Source of the DNA: Fragilaria crotonensis
Taxonomy: Eukaryota; Bacillariophyta; Fragilariophyceae; Fragilariales; Fragilariaceae
DNA length: 22,488 bases
NCBI GenBank assembly: GCA_022925895.1
Contig: JAKSYS010000814.1
Coordinates: forward strand, 1-22,488
Direction of reading: 5' to 3'
This document shows, in pieces, positions 8,464 to 17,850 of this stretch. Within the stretch, counting starts at the first letter, position 1. Every line of letters begins with the position of its first letter. The translations under genes and the position numbers were made by a program. The notes under the pieces are model-generated. The model was given only the letters and a program-made list of their open reading frames with translations. It ran no database searches and was not told the origin of the DNA.

Positions 8464-10626
8464 ATGGATCAGAACGTCGCGCCGCTTCCAGTGCAGCCTC
8501 TTCCAACTACAGTCTTCCCCGTCACTCCGCATCCGGCCCCGTCACAGCCTTCCACTGCTCCTCCATTGCCACCAATGTCGCCAACGAGGGAGATAACACC
8601 CGCTCACGCCGCTCCAGTCGTTCCAAACGACACGGTTGCCTCCATTGCTCCCAATCGACAGCCCGTTCATTCACAAACCCGCCTTCCTTCCGCTGCTCCT
8701 CCACCGTCCTCACCGGCACCAACGTCTCAAACGAGGGAGCAGGCACCAACGCCTCAAACGAGGGAGCTTACTGCTCAATCTCCAACGATGCCGATTCCAT
8801 TCGCACCCATCGAAATGTCACATCCATCACCAACAGTCGTTGTTCCAGCTCCCAGTCCTCAACGACCACCACCACAGGAACATCAACCACGTCGCTCGAC
8901 TCGCCAAAGAGTCGCTCCTACTCGTCTCGGTTACGACGGTCACCAAGGTCGCGGATACTTCGCCGATCCGAGCGCATGGGTCTTCCCAGAATGTGGTCTT
9001 CTCCCACCTCCACTCGTCCTCAAAGCAACTCCAACTGATCCCGACACGTTGTCGTACGACGCAGCTATGTCGGATACACCAGTCAATGTGTCCAAGTGGA
9101 TGGAGGCCGCAGCAAAGGAGATTGCGAGCCTCGAGAAGAATGGCACATGGATTGAAGTCGACATATCAACAGCAAAAACTCGAATTCTTCCTGGCACATG
9201 GGTCTTCCGGCGAAAGCGGACGCCAGACGGACAGATCAGCAAGTTTAAGGCCCGCTACTGTGTCCGTGGCGACCTAGAAGAAGGTGAACCCGAGACATTT
9301 GCACCAGTTGTTGCGTGGAGCTCTGTACGGCTATTCTTGGTACTGTCGCTGATGTTGAACTGGGACACAAGTTCTATCGACTTCAGTAGTGCATTTGTCC
9401 AAGCGAAGCTTCAAAACCCAGTCTGGATTCACCTACCACGTGGTTTCCAGTCCGAACGTGTCGGTGGGTCCAAGCGATGTCTACAATTGGTCAAAAGTCT
9501 CTACGGATTATCGGTAGCACCTCGTCTCTGGTTTGAGCATGTTCTAAAGGCATTCACTTCCCAAGGTTTCAAGCAAAGCCAAAATGACCCATGCTTTCTC
9601 TACAAGAGCACAATTATGGTCGTTCTTTATGTCGACGACGTCGGAATTGCCTACGCTAATCCAGCAGACCTTGATATTCTGCTCGCAAACTTAACAAAAC
9701 AAGGATTGGAATTTACCAAGGAAGGCACATTCACCGACTTCCTAGGGATCAAGTTCGTCAAGGACGCTATCAAGAACACTGTTACCCTGACTCAAAAAGG
9801 ACTGATTCAGAAAATCATCGAAGCCACAGGTATGACCGACTGTAATCCAAACTGGACTCCTGCCATCCAACAAACTCTTGGAATTGATCCAGACGGCGAA
9901 CTCATGAACGAAGACTGGAGCTATCCATCCATCGTCGGTATGCTCCTCTACCTGTCTACCAACACACGCCCGGACATATCGTTCGCAGTGAGCCAGGTCG
10001 CACGCTTCAACCACAGTCCAAAGCGCAGCCACGCGTCCGCCATCAAAACTATTGTCCGTTATCTTCATCGCACCTCCGATAAAGGAATGATCGTACGCCC
10101 CACCGGTGATCTGTCCATTGATTGTTACGTCGACGCGGATTTTGCAGGTCTCCACGGTCGTGATCCTGACTATGCACCAACGAGTGCCAAGTCCAGAACA
10201 GGTTACATAATCACACTTGGTGGATGCCCCATTCTCTGGAAGTCGCAACTTCAGACAGAGATCTCATTATCCACTCTCGAATCCGAGTATTCGGCACTCA
10301 GTGCGAGCATGCGCACCCTGTTGCCTCTCCGATCCATGCTCAGTGAAGTCGTCGTCGCACTCAAACTTCCACCACAACTCAAGTCAACTATTCGATGCCG
10401 CGTGTTCGAGGACAACAACGGCGCACTCCTCCTCGCCACGAAACAGCGAATTACCAATCGTACAAAATACTTCCTCGTCAAGTGGCACTTCTTTTGGAGT
10501 CATGTGCAGAATGGAGAAGTCGTTGTCATGAAAATCGACACGACGGAACAGTGGGCCGACTACCTCACTAAAGGCCTCAACCGCGAGGTCTTCGAACGCA
10601 TCCGCAAGCTCGTTCAGGGGTGGTAA
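8464..10626 (+). CDS. Copia reverse transcriptase-RNase H (last part of the polyprotein)
   Basis: This frame is probably not a separate gene: it continues the polyprotein after the frame breaks, and the ATG at 8464 is probably internal. It starts with a long Pro/Thr/Ser-rich linker (about residues 1-150). The RVT_2-type reverse transcriptase begins near SKWMEAAAKEIASLEKNGTW, with the polymerase motif YVDD at residues 389-392. RNase H follows, with DADFAG from D557, SLSTLESEYSALS and EDNNGA; the protein ends ADYLTKGLNREVFERIRKLV, a normal copia C-terminus. It copies the element RNA into cDNA and removes the RNA strand in cytoplasmic particles. No frame break is seen in these 2.1 kb. Confidence 0.95.
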   Translation: MDQNVAPLPVQPLPTTVFPVTPHPAPSQPSTAPPLPPMSPTREITPAHAAPVVPNDTVASIAPNRQPVHSQTRLPSAAPPPSSPAPTSQTREQAPTPQTRELTAQSPTMPIPFAPIEMSHPSPTVVVPAPSPQRPPPQEHQPRRSTRQRVAPTRLGYDGHQGRGYFADPSAWVFPECGLLPPPLVLKATPTDPDTLSYDAAMSDTPVNVSKWMEAAAKEIASLEKNGTWIEVDISTAKTRILPGTWVFRRKRTPDGQISKFKARYCVRGDLEEGEPETFAPVVAWSSVRLFLVLSLMLNWDTSSIDFSSAFVQAKLQNPVWIHLPRGFQSERVGGSKRCLQLVKSLYGLSVAPRLWFEHVLKAFTSQGFKQSQNDPCFLYKSTIMVVLYVDDVGIAYANPADLDILLANLTKQGLEFTKEGTFTDFLGIKFVKDAIKNTVTLTQKGLIQKIIEATGMTDCNPNWTPAIQQTLGIDPDGELMNEDWSYPSIVGMLLYLSTNTRPDISFAVSQVARFNHSPKRSHASAIKTIVRYLHRTSDKGMIVRPTGDLSIDCYVDADFAGLHGRDPDYAPTSAKSRTGYIITLGGCPILWKSQLQTEISLSTLESEYSALSASMRTLLPLRSMLSEVVVALKLPPQLKSTIRCRVFEDNNGALLLATKQRITNRTKYFLVKWHFFWSHVQNGEVVVMKIDTTEQWADYLTKGLNREVFERIRKLVQGW

Positions 10627-10784
10627 CGTTGTGTTGAACGGCCCTGCCGTTTACTGCATTGTGCTTCATCGCTTCCGTGCCTCACTTGACTAACTAGACT
10701 GAAATCGTCATGAGGATCAACATTGAGTGCGATGAATTTGTGAATTTTCTATATGTACTGTGCATCCCAAGGATTGAGAGGGAG
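10627..10784 (+). other. Retrotransposon 3' untranslated region with polypurine tract
   Basis: Short noncoding stretch after TAA 10624-10626. It ends in the purine run GAGAGGGAG (10776-10784) directly against the 3' LTR, the expected position of the plus-strand primer. Confidence 0.8.
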
Positions 10785-11147
10785 AGTTATAAGATACAGC
10801 CTACGACGTACTGAGCTACTGTCGAATGGGTGTATTGGTGCTGGTGAACCGTTCCACGATACCGCACCGTCTCATACTTTACTGTACCTCTATTTATCCC
10901 GAGCAACGGCTCATGAAAAATCTCCGACTTTTGTGTATATCTAAACAATGATATCCGTGGCGATTGCCATTGTTTAGTTTGAGCGACAAGAGAGACTTTC
11001 ATCGACCCCTGTCTGGAAATCATTCCTTGTGATTGCACTACCCTAGAATCATAAGTTTAGGATTTCAATTATTTGTTAACCTAGACCGAAGCGAACCCGG
11101 ATACTCACAGAGCTGACTCCTCGCCTCCGGCTAAGAGTCTCCTTACT
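10785..11147 (+). repeat. 3' long terminal repeat (363 bp)
   Basis: Same length as the 5' LTR with no difference seen by eye. It is bounded on the left by the polypurine tract and on the right by the target duplication at 11148. It carries the same hairpin at 10941-10977 and should supply the polyadenylation signal. Confidence 0.95.
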
Positions 11148-11152
11148 GTAGA
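11148..11152. repeat. Target site duplication, right copy (GTAGA)
   Basis: Matches 3405-3409 exactly; see the left copy. Confidence 0.9.
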
Positions 11153-11448
11153 CCTCATCCAGTACTATCCGTATGGTAGTATCCATGTCTGTGCAATCAC
11201 CATACTACAGTACTGTACCCGAGTATAAAAATCCGTAGTCCGGGGTCCACAAATCAAACCACCCATGGCTCTTTGCATCTGTACAGAACAGTCGTCCTCC
11301 TTCAGCCCGAGAAGGAAATCAAACATGTGAGTGCGATGGGAGTGAAGCTGCTACAGAGCACAAAGACAATAAACTGGGGAATCCGGCGTTGACTAAAAGT
11401 ATCCAGTGCAGTCGTTTACAGAATCGCGCATAGTAACACAATGGAGAG
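11153..11448 (+). promoter_or_regulatory. Promoter-side region of the THUMP methyltransferase gene
   Basis: No gene. Contains CATACTACAGTACTGTACCC (11201-11220) and, just after it, a TATA-like GTATAAAAA (11223-11231), a sensible core promoter about 220 bp before the start. A tiny frame, ATG 11441 to TGA 11452, overlaps the start codon at 11449. It is either a three-codon upstream ORF or, given the error pattern here, the true start with one A missing. Confidence 0.4.
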
Positions 11449-13737
11449 ATGAGGGAAAGCAAGAATGGCTGTCGCTTGCGATGTAGCGTTAGCGGTGGCC
11501 TCGAGGCTTTGGCAGAACGAGAAGCTCGTCAACAACTCCGAGATGCCGATGTTGTGTGGTTGAATCGTGGAAGCTCCGGTTCGCAGCTAGAGATACGCTG
11601 TCAGCCATCCAACATTCCAGATGTGATCCGATTCCGCTTTGTCGAGTATGTATATGTAGAAGTGGGCAGTGTACAAGTTCGTCTCGATGAGAAAAAGGAT
11701 ATCGATCGGATCCAGATGATTAAAGACAGTGCCATGTCTATTCTGCAACCGGACAGCGTCAATGAATGTATAAATTTGTGGCGAACAGCGCAAGCAGTGT
11801 TGAGTGATCGGCGTGACCTGGGGCTTGAAGCGCTCCCTGGTACCTTGTTGCCAACACTTCAAATCAAGGATGACGGTGATGATGTTTCCGAGAGCCGCAA
11901 GCAAGGAGGGGGTGCATTCGTTGTCAACACCATATACACAAAGTCAAAAGTGGCCGAGGCTGTTGTTGGCGTCTTCCGTGAACTAGTCAAGGTCCACTCG
12001 CCAGGGTTCTCCGACGACAAAGTATTGTGGTTGGATGCGGGCGCTGGCTCCGAGCGCTTCTGAACCACCTTCCGGCGACAAGCCGAATCGGTATTGACAT
12101 ACGACCATCTTCGAATCCTGAAGTCTATGTGATGGATTTCCTCAGTGTCACGCATGAGTGGATTCTCGAAAAGGCGTTATTGACCAATCACACCGACGAG
12201 GTTGCAACACACGGTTTTCCCCTGTGCATTTTGTCCAACCCACCATTTGCTGAAAATTCGAGAGGCGATTACAGTGCAGTAGTCAAGTTCATCAATCATG
12301 CACTCAATCTTGACGCCGACTATATTGGTTTGATTGTACCAGACAAGTTCGCTCGTCAACGAGTATGGCAATCACTCGGTATGAACCCGCGTGCTCATTT
12401 GCTTGCGCGTTGTCTGCTTCCCGAGGATTCGTTTTATGACCCTTCAAGTTTATCATGTCGACGCATCAACACGTACTTTCTGTTTTTCAACCTCAAGGGG
12501 TCGCCCACTGTGCCTCTCACCGGCACGTTTCAAGATGACGCCGATGAATCTCTACTTGTGCCTAGAATAACTGTCCAAGGCAAGCGGAGCAAGGGTGATT
12601 TTCCATGGATTAACACCGCAGAACTTCGGGATGCTGTGGCGTGCAGTCTCCGGAGTACTGGCTTCGAAATGAACGCATCGGGGAAATCGAGCCTCGTTTT
12701 ATCTGCTGAACTGAAAGCGCTAAACAGCAATGGTACCTCTAGTGGAAATATATGCGCTTCTAAATCCCAAGCAACCGCTGTCACTCGCCAATTGCACCTC
12801 GCGTCGCATTCCAGAACACAGCCTTGGATGGCTTTCCAGCTCCAAAGCCACCCACGGCATTCGCCATGCTTGACCTTTAGGACAAGTACGCAATCATTGC
12901 GTACCCTAGTCAATGCAGATTCAACTGCATGGACGAGCGAGGAGTTGGGGCACGAGGAATGCGGCATCATTCTCAACGCCATGTGCGGAGAAGGTACGAT
13001 AGAGCTCGAATCTCAAGATTTGCAACCTCGCTTCTTTATGATTGCTGGGGATAAGAGCGAAGACGCTGTCAGGAGGACAGCAGAACGCCTTGCGTCCCTT
13101 CACGGTCGTCAAGATGCGCTGCAGGAACGAAGGTGGCGTCCACCAGTCGATCTTGTCGTGTGGGATGCACAGCGACTCCCTCTAAGAAGCGGAATTGTGG
13201 ATGTTTTCCTTGCAGACTTGCCGTTTGTCGGAGGAAAAGCCAAGAAGCACCAGGAGCCAAGTATCTCGGGAAATGCACTAGACAACACTCTGGACTACAA
13301 ACGCGTCATGGCACAAGCAGCTCGAGTTCTTAAATGCAGGGCCGGGCAGCACTATAAGTGCCGACACCAACGCACTTTCCCACGCAACCGTACAATTCAA
13401 CGCCTTTTGGTCTGTGCTATGGTGCAACAATATGAACCTGGGTGGTCTGGCTGGGAAGCTCTATCTCACAGAAAAACGTAAGCAGTGTTCCAAGGATTTC
13501 TGTGTTTGGGTTAACACGGTTGGAATTGTCGACTTCAGTGATGAGTTCAAACGTATTGCTGTCGATGCCTGCTCAGGGTTCAAGCTAAATGAAATGCTTG
13601 AGATCGAGCTGGATGACAGGAATCGTGTGTCTTCGAAAGATGACCTTGTGCTGGATGTCCAACTGATATCAAGCTTCTTTAACAATGAACGACGCTTGAT
13701 GAGCCATTGTTACCGTGTTTGGTTTGATCATGTGTAA
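11449..13737 (+). CDS. THUMP-domain RNA guanine-N2 methyltransferase-like protein with an extra methyltransferase-like domain
   Basis: The N-terminus (CSVSGGLEALAEREARQQL) resembles the THUMP part of the THUMPD2/THUMPD3 family, which methylates guanine N2 in tRNA or U6 snRNA. A first Rossmann methyltransferase-like unit follows, with LDAGAGS (up to 12051), IGIDIRPSS and the N6-type motif NPPF at 12237-12248. The C-terminal unit has the family's own signature: NAMCGEGTIELE (from about 12975), DAQRLPLRSGIVDVFLADLPF (DLPF at 13215-13226) and, near the end, NMNLGGLAGKLYLTEK. The frame breaks at about 12052 (one missing G) and again at 13339-13346 (one extra or two missing bases), after which the last stretch ends at TAA 13735-13737. 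AdoMet is the expected methyl donor. RNA methylation is well supported by the C-terminal half; the exact substrate is not, and activity of the first domain is unproven. Confidence 0.75.
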
Positions 13738-14089
13738 TTAATGTTCAGTCGAAGCACCTTGAAAAGGTAATCAGAAACAGTCTCGAGAAACACCCACCGG
13801 CTGATATAGAGTTAAGATAGTGCGGACTGTCCCAACCTTTACCTGGTTGCGGGTGTCAACCATTGATCGTGGAAAGTGCAGTGGATGCCGCACCGTGTCT
13901 GAATTTATTTTATACAACGCTGCCTGTAGCCTGAGATAAGTTCCTGGATACGTAATACTCCAGTACGCCACGAGTGTCTCCGGCTCCATTGATTGATTCA
14001 TGTGCAAATCAATCTCAAAAATATCCTCAAGGCTTGGAGTACGATAACCTGTTTAACTTTCGAAGGGTTATCAATTCGATAGTAACTTT
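13738..14089. other. Intergenic region between convergent genes
   Basis: About 350 bp between the stop of the THUMP gene and the stop of the PDZ gene. I see no gene, RNA or repeat in it beyond a short AATACTCCAGTACG motif at 13953-13966. Confidence 0.5.
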
Positions 14090-14792
14090 TCAGTCTTTTC
14101 GTTCCAAGACTAGCACAACTGGTCTTTGTTCTGGGTCCATTCGATTGCTTCCAATCGCCTGCATAACCTCCTCAAAGGGTCTTCCATCAATGTTGTACAT
14201 GAAGCGGCAAGTCTCCGGCATGCCGATGCCACCTGCAAGAATTTGCCATGTTGGGGCCTTCATGATGGCCTGACACGCCGTACAGGCACGGACGATATCA
14301 CCTACTTGAACGCCGGCCAAGGCTCCATTGCTACCTTCTCCAACTTCATCAACAACTGTTAGACCACTGAAATCTTCGGACTCGCCCAGGATAATGCCGA
14401 GTGGCAAGGAAGCGTCGCAAGTCAATATTTGCGATGTACCTTGTGGCCACCGCGGCGGAAAGTCCACTCGTTCGACCACCGTTGTTCCGTCGCTCTTCCG
14501 AATCGGTACTTCAGCAGAATACCGATTACGAACTACTCTGCTTCTCTTGAAGATCTTTTCTCGTTCTTGTCGTTCGGCCTTGGCCGCTTGTTGCTTTTCT
14601 CGTTCAAACGAAGCAACCTGTTGTCGGAGCTGTTCGGCTTGTTCCCGGAGTTCTCGAGCGACGTCTTCGGGGCTGGATTCTAATGATACTCTTGCTCGGG
14701 AAAGTGGTAGACTTATATGGCGCTGTAACAAATGAGTGACATATCGTCAAGAAAAGTAGGAGCAGAACTGTCGATGTGACTAAGGCGGTCAT
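14090..14792 (-). CDS. Plastid-targeted coiled-coil PDZ-domain protein
   Basis: About 234 codons. The start is ATG 14792 with a hydrophobic signal peptide, residues 1-20 (TVLLLLFLTICHS), then F21 in FVTAP, which fits the diatom cleavage rule for complex-plastid import, followed by a Ser/Arg-rich transit part. A charged helical segment (ELREQAEQLRQQ to EREKIFKRSR) looks like a coiled coil. The C-terminal part is PDZ-like: LPLGIILGES, VVDEVGEGSNGALAGVQVGDIV, and a closing VVLVLERKD. PDZ folds bind C-terminal peptides and often act as scaffolds or protease partners; the partner is unknown. The signal peptide and the body are in different frames, the change falling at about 14690-14727, as one extra or two missing bases. 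The body frame has no ATG upstream, so joining them is required for a sensible protein. Confidence 0.72.
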
Positions 14793-14949
14793 GGTCGAAG
14801 GTCGGGTTTCAAGTTCCTCATCAAAGTGATCAGAAAGATCTTGTTCAAACGGACTGTATCACAAGTTGCATCGGCACAGTATCTTGAAAGATATGCTCCG
14901 AGTACTACTGGTATTGTACCACCCAAATAATGTACTCCAATACCATGGA
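14793..14949 (-). promoter_or_regulatory. Upstream region of the PDZ gene
   Basis: 5' flank of the minus-strand PDZ gene. Contains GAGTACTACTGGTATTGTACC around 14899-14919, one of the AGTAC-rich motifs repeated in the intergenic DNA of this window. No gene seen. Confidence 0.35.
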
Positions 14950-14970
14950 CTCTGTACTCTGTACTCTGTA
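14950..14970. repeat. CTCTGTA x3 tandem repeat at the element insertion point
   Basis: Three exact heptamers, CTCTGTA, at 14950-14956, 14957-14963 and 14964-14970. The last TA of the array (14969-14970) is the left target dinucleotide of the inverted-repeat element. Confidence 0.85.
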
Positions 14971-15732
14971 CTCCCTCCGTCCGAATATAGTAGTCCCAAC
15001 TAATATTTTAAAGGGGTTCCCATCCGGTGTCTTTCAGTCATTTGGACGTAGGCTCCTGGTATGTTTCTACGATTTGGCGAGGCATGCGCTCCCTCAACCG
15101 ACACTACTTAGAGAAATTTCCGCATTGTGACATAAAATTCCGCCTAATCGACATTCCTTAGGTAATGTAGAATGAAACACATGGAAACGGAACGGTATTC
15201 AAAGCAAATGACACGTATAGTTACATATAGTTTTGAATGAGCCTTGTATGAGGAAAAGTGTCCTTGCAATTCGAGACACGATTTTTAATTAGACATTTTC
15301 CGTTATTGCTTCCTATATGGCGCGATATTGATTTGTAAGCACATAAAAGCCATGAACAACGACCGTTAATGACTTCAAGCAAAACTACCGTCAGGACTGC
15401 AACCTTTCAGGTGTGACAGCGTTCTGGAAACGATTTATTTTGTTTAGCCCCCAGTACGTTTTGTGTTCCTCATGCGTAGTTGAAAAGTCGTAACGGAAGC
15501 TTCGGGACGGGGAGGTCATCTGCGCGAGTTACAGCCTTAAGAAAATTTATTTAGAAAATTGCGACCTGAAAACTCAATTTTGAACATTCAGATCGAAACG
15601 CATGCATTTGATGTTATACATGGATCGATAGTGTTCATTTCGAGCAATCCAAATGACATGACGTTTCAGTGAAATGCCAGAATTTTCTCGACTGAAAGTT
15701 TAAGTGGGACTACTATATTCGGACGGAGGGAG
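14971..15732. mobile_element. Stowaway-like (Tc1/mariner-type) non-autonomous inverted-repeat element
   Basis: A 762-bp element with perfect 28-bp terminal inverted repeats at 14971-14998 and 15705-15732, beginning CTCCCTCCGTCCGAATATAG, flanked by TA on both sides (14969-14970 and 15733-15734). TA duplication is the hallmark of Tc1/mariner transposition, and the CTCCCTCCGTCC start closely resembles the terminal consensus of plant Stowaway MITEs. The interior has no convincing coding frame and is visibly AT-richer than neighbouring genes, so it would need a transposase from elsewhere. It is longer than a typical Stowaway element (usually under 500 bp). The boundaries are very sure; the family name rests on memory of the plant consensus. 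Confidence 0.85.
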
Positions 15733-15734
15733 TA

Positions 15735-16041
15735 CCTGCAATACCACTATTACTAGTATTTTGGTATAGGAGTTTGCAGTACAGTACCTGTACTTTGCTC
15801 CAAGAATGCGACATGCGACCGCGCCATTATTGCAGGGGCATTGTACTTTACCGATGTATATTACTACTACGGCGGAGCACAGTACGATACCTTCGTTCCG
15901 AGGTCACGTATCCGAATTCGAAGTCTCAATATAGAGAGAATGCAAAAATCCATGGCGATGTTGGAGCCACTTTCCAAATTCCGCATAAACCCGACTTAAT
16001 GCGAAGGCCATACACTCGAAAGTTTGTCTCCGTTCTCCATT
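15735..16041. other. Intergenic, upstream of the 2OG oxygenase gene
   Basis: About 300 bp with several AGTAC-type motifs (GCAGTACAGTACCTGTAC at 15777-15794, CACAGTACGATACC around 15878-15891), likely including the promoter of the gene at 16042. No gene supported. Confidence 0.4.
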
Positions 16042-17116
16042 ATGCTGAGCAATTCCCAGGCCCCTTCGATCCCGTTGATCGATCTCAAGCCATTCCTGAA
16101 GGCAACGACGAGGACATCATCGTGCGCCAAGTTTCCGCGGCCTGTCGTGATTGGATTCTTTGCAATCAGGAATCATGGAATAGACTCGCGCGTCATTGGG
16201 AAATATGGCACGCCAGTGCCGCTTTCTTTGACTTGCCTCTATCCGAAAAGGAATTAGTTATGAGTACAGACCCTTCAGAATATCCGTTCGGATACGAGCG
16301 ATCTGAAAACTTGGAATTGGCTAAAACGGGGACAAAGTCATTCGACGATCTCAAGGAGACCTTTTCGCTCGGTCCCAGCAACCCGGCATCTGGTATGCCT
16401 GCGCGACGCATTCCTCATAGTCCCGTTGACTTTGAGTCAGCCATTAAAAACTATTACGAAGCCATGGAACATTGGCTCTCAGTTTGGCTCAGGTCATGGC
16501 TCTGGGACTTGAACTGTCTCGGAATCATTTTGTAGACAAGATGGATCGTCACCAGAGCGCCCTTCGATTGCTCAACTATCCAAACGTCACTGAACCCACA
16601 CCTCCCGGACAACTTCGCGCTGGTGCACATACTGACTACGGCGCATTTACGATTTTGAAAAGCGGAGGCCCCGGCCTTCAAGTGAAGCGCGATCAAACGT
16701 CGGATTCCTGGGTTGACGTTCCTACATTTGACTCTGAAGACGTCTTTATCATTAATCTGGGAGATATGATGCAGAGATGGACGAATGGTACGACGGAGCA
16801 TCGCAGTGTATGTATATTTGCCAATTAATGGCCCTATGCTAATCCCAATTCGCAACCAGATCAGTGGGTTTCTACTCTGCATCGCGTCATAGTTCCACCC
16901 TTTGATGGGCAAGATCATCGGCGGCAATCTATTGCATTCTTTGTCAATATTAATGGTGATGCAGACGTTGAGACTCTGTCAACATGTATCGACGATGACC
17001 ACCCTCTCAAATATGAACCTGTAACTGCTGGTCAATATGTTCTAAGCAAGTATCTGAAATCCATGGGCGAGGAAATGATGCATGAAGAGTCTGCTACCAA
17101 GAGCAGTGAACCCTGA
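16042..17116 (+). CDS. 2-oxoglutarate/Fe(II)-dependent oxygenase, isopenicillin-N-synthase-like
   Basis: Soluble non-haem iron oxygenase using O2 and, in most members, 2-oxoglutarate; the substrate is unknown. The N-terminal DIOX_N-like part reads IPLIDLKPFL, then RQVSAACRD, then IGFFAIRNHGIDSRVI. The jelly-roll core has the iron ligands HTD (16628-16636) and H in STLHRV (16880-16882), and the cosubstrate motif RQS (16922-16930) within RRQSIAFFVNING. One intron, 16808-16864 (57 nt, GTATGT...CAG), joins TTEHRS to WVSTLHRV. Start ATG 16042 (MLSNSQAPSIP); stop TGA 17114-17116. The frame breaks four times: about 16098-16101, 16149-16151 (a two-base loss or one-base gain), 16196-16197 and 16472-16473; the other three fit a single missing homopolymer base. 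All key residues are present, so the enzyme is probably intact in the organism. Confidence 0.88.
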
Positions 17117-17850
17117 AATAAGCATGTCACTTTTGGAGTATTGCTCACAACGACAGCCGTCACCGAACGAAATGATTCGCGGCACTGCAACATTCGTCAT
17201 GAAATCACGTAAATCCGCTGTACTGATTGGTGGTATTTACTTTACACTCACTGACGGCCTCGCAAACGGCTCTACCCCGCCTATCCTTCGGTATGTCACT
17301 TTCCATGTTTGATGAGTTGCAGGTTCAGCATCAATCTGTAACGTTGACTACTGGTAGGTTTTGCATCCACATTGCCAACAATGGGGTGGTTCCAGTTTGC
17401 CTACCTAATTCTCCTGGTTTATCGGTAGCTTCCAACTGGACTCAATCTATAAGCGCCTCTTAATTAAGACAAGGAATATGCACATAAAGCCTAAAGGTCT
17501 TCCGATTAGAGTGTAGTATAAAGTATAAGCTTAAACTACTGGTAGAGTAGAATACTGGAGTACTCCATCGGAACAACATGACTACAAAAACAGGTCGATT
17601 AGCAACGTACCGGTACTTGTACTGTACCGGGTACTGGCGGTGGAGGAGCGTCTGTCAGTGTGGCCGACGGAGGCCGCGTGGAGGAAGCTATTCCGCGCAG
17701 TGATTCTACAGATGCCTCGCCGTAATGTTCTTCGTAGACAACTTCAACTTCGCCCAGATATTTCATTCGACTCAGGAGAAACATTTCGGCGTGTTGCTGC
17801 AACTTGCACCTCGCACCACCACTCCACTATCGCCCACCCTCATCAACCAG
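17117..17850. other. Intergenic region, 3' of the oxygenase and promoter side of GUN4
   Basis: About 730 bp. Open frames here show no recognisable domain and I do not support any as genes. Towards the right it holds AATACTGGAGTACTCC (17551-17566) and a cluster CGTACCGGTACTTGTACTGTACCGGGTAC around 17607-17635, made of overlapping palindromic GTAC motifs, a likely regulatory region for GUN4. Confidence 0.45.

Larger units (their letters stand above)
3410..11147 (+). mobile_element. Complete Ty1/copia LTR retrotransposon, diatom (CoDi-like) type
   Basis: A 7,738-bp element: two 363-bp LTRs, 5-bp target duplication GTAGA, leader, and a polyprotein in copia order Gag, protease, integrase, reverse transcriptase, RNase H. 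Integrase upstream of reverse transcriptase separates copia from gypsy. Gag and Pol share one frame, as is common in copia. By eye the LTRs show no difference, which indicates recent insertion. The polyprotein frame is broken three times in a 330-bp linker between integrase and reverse transcriptase (8136-8463), so as written the element could not make a full polyprotein. The assignment to the diatom CoDi group is an inference from the host and the copia type, not from a phylogeny. Confidence 0.96.

Noticed and set aside
9742..10248. 168-codon minus-strand frame opposite reverse transcriptase
   Set aside because: Antisense shadow of the RT/RNase H coding region; composition explains the open frame.
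10787..11038. 83-codon minus-strand frame present in both LTRs
   Set aside because: It is the same open frame in two copies of one noncoding repeat and has no recognisable domain; LTRs are not expected to encode proteins here.
15774..16535. A 253-codon plus-strand frame starting before the oxygenase
   Set aside because: Only its later part, 16100-16150 and 16197-16471, encodes oxygenase sequence; the first 80 codons are intergenic without any domain. The gene start is better placed at ATG 16042.
17082..17463. Two short plus-strand frames after the oxygenase
   Set aside because: No domain, no targeting signal and no continuation in another frame; they lie in the 3' flank of the oxygenase.
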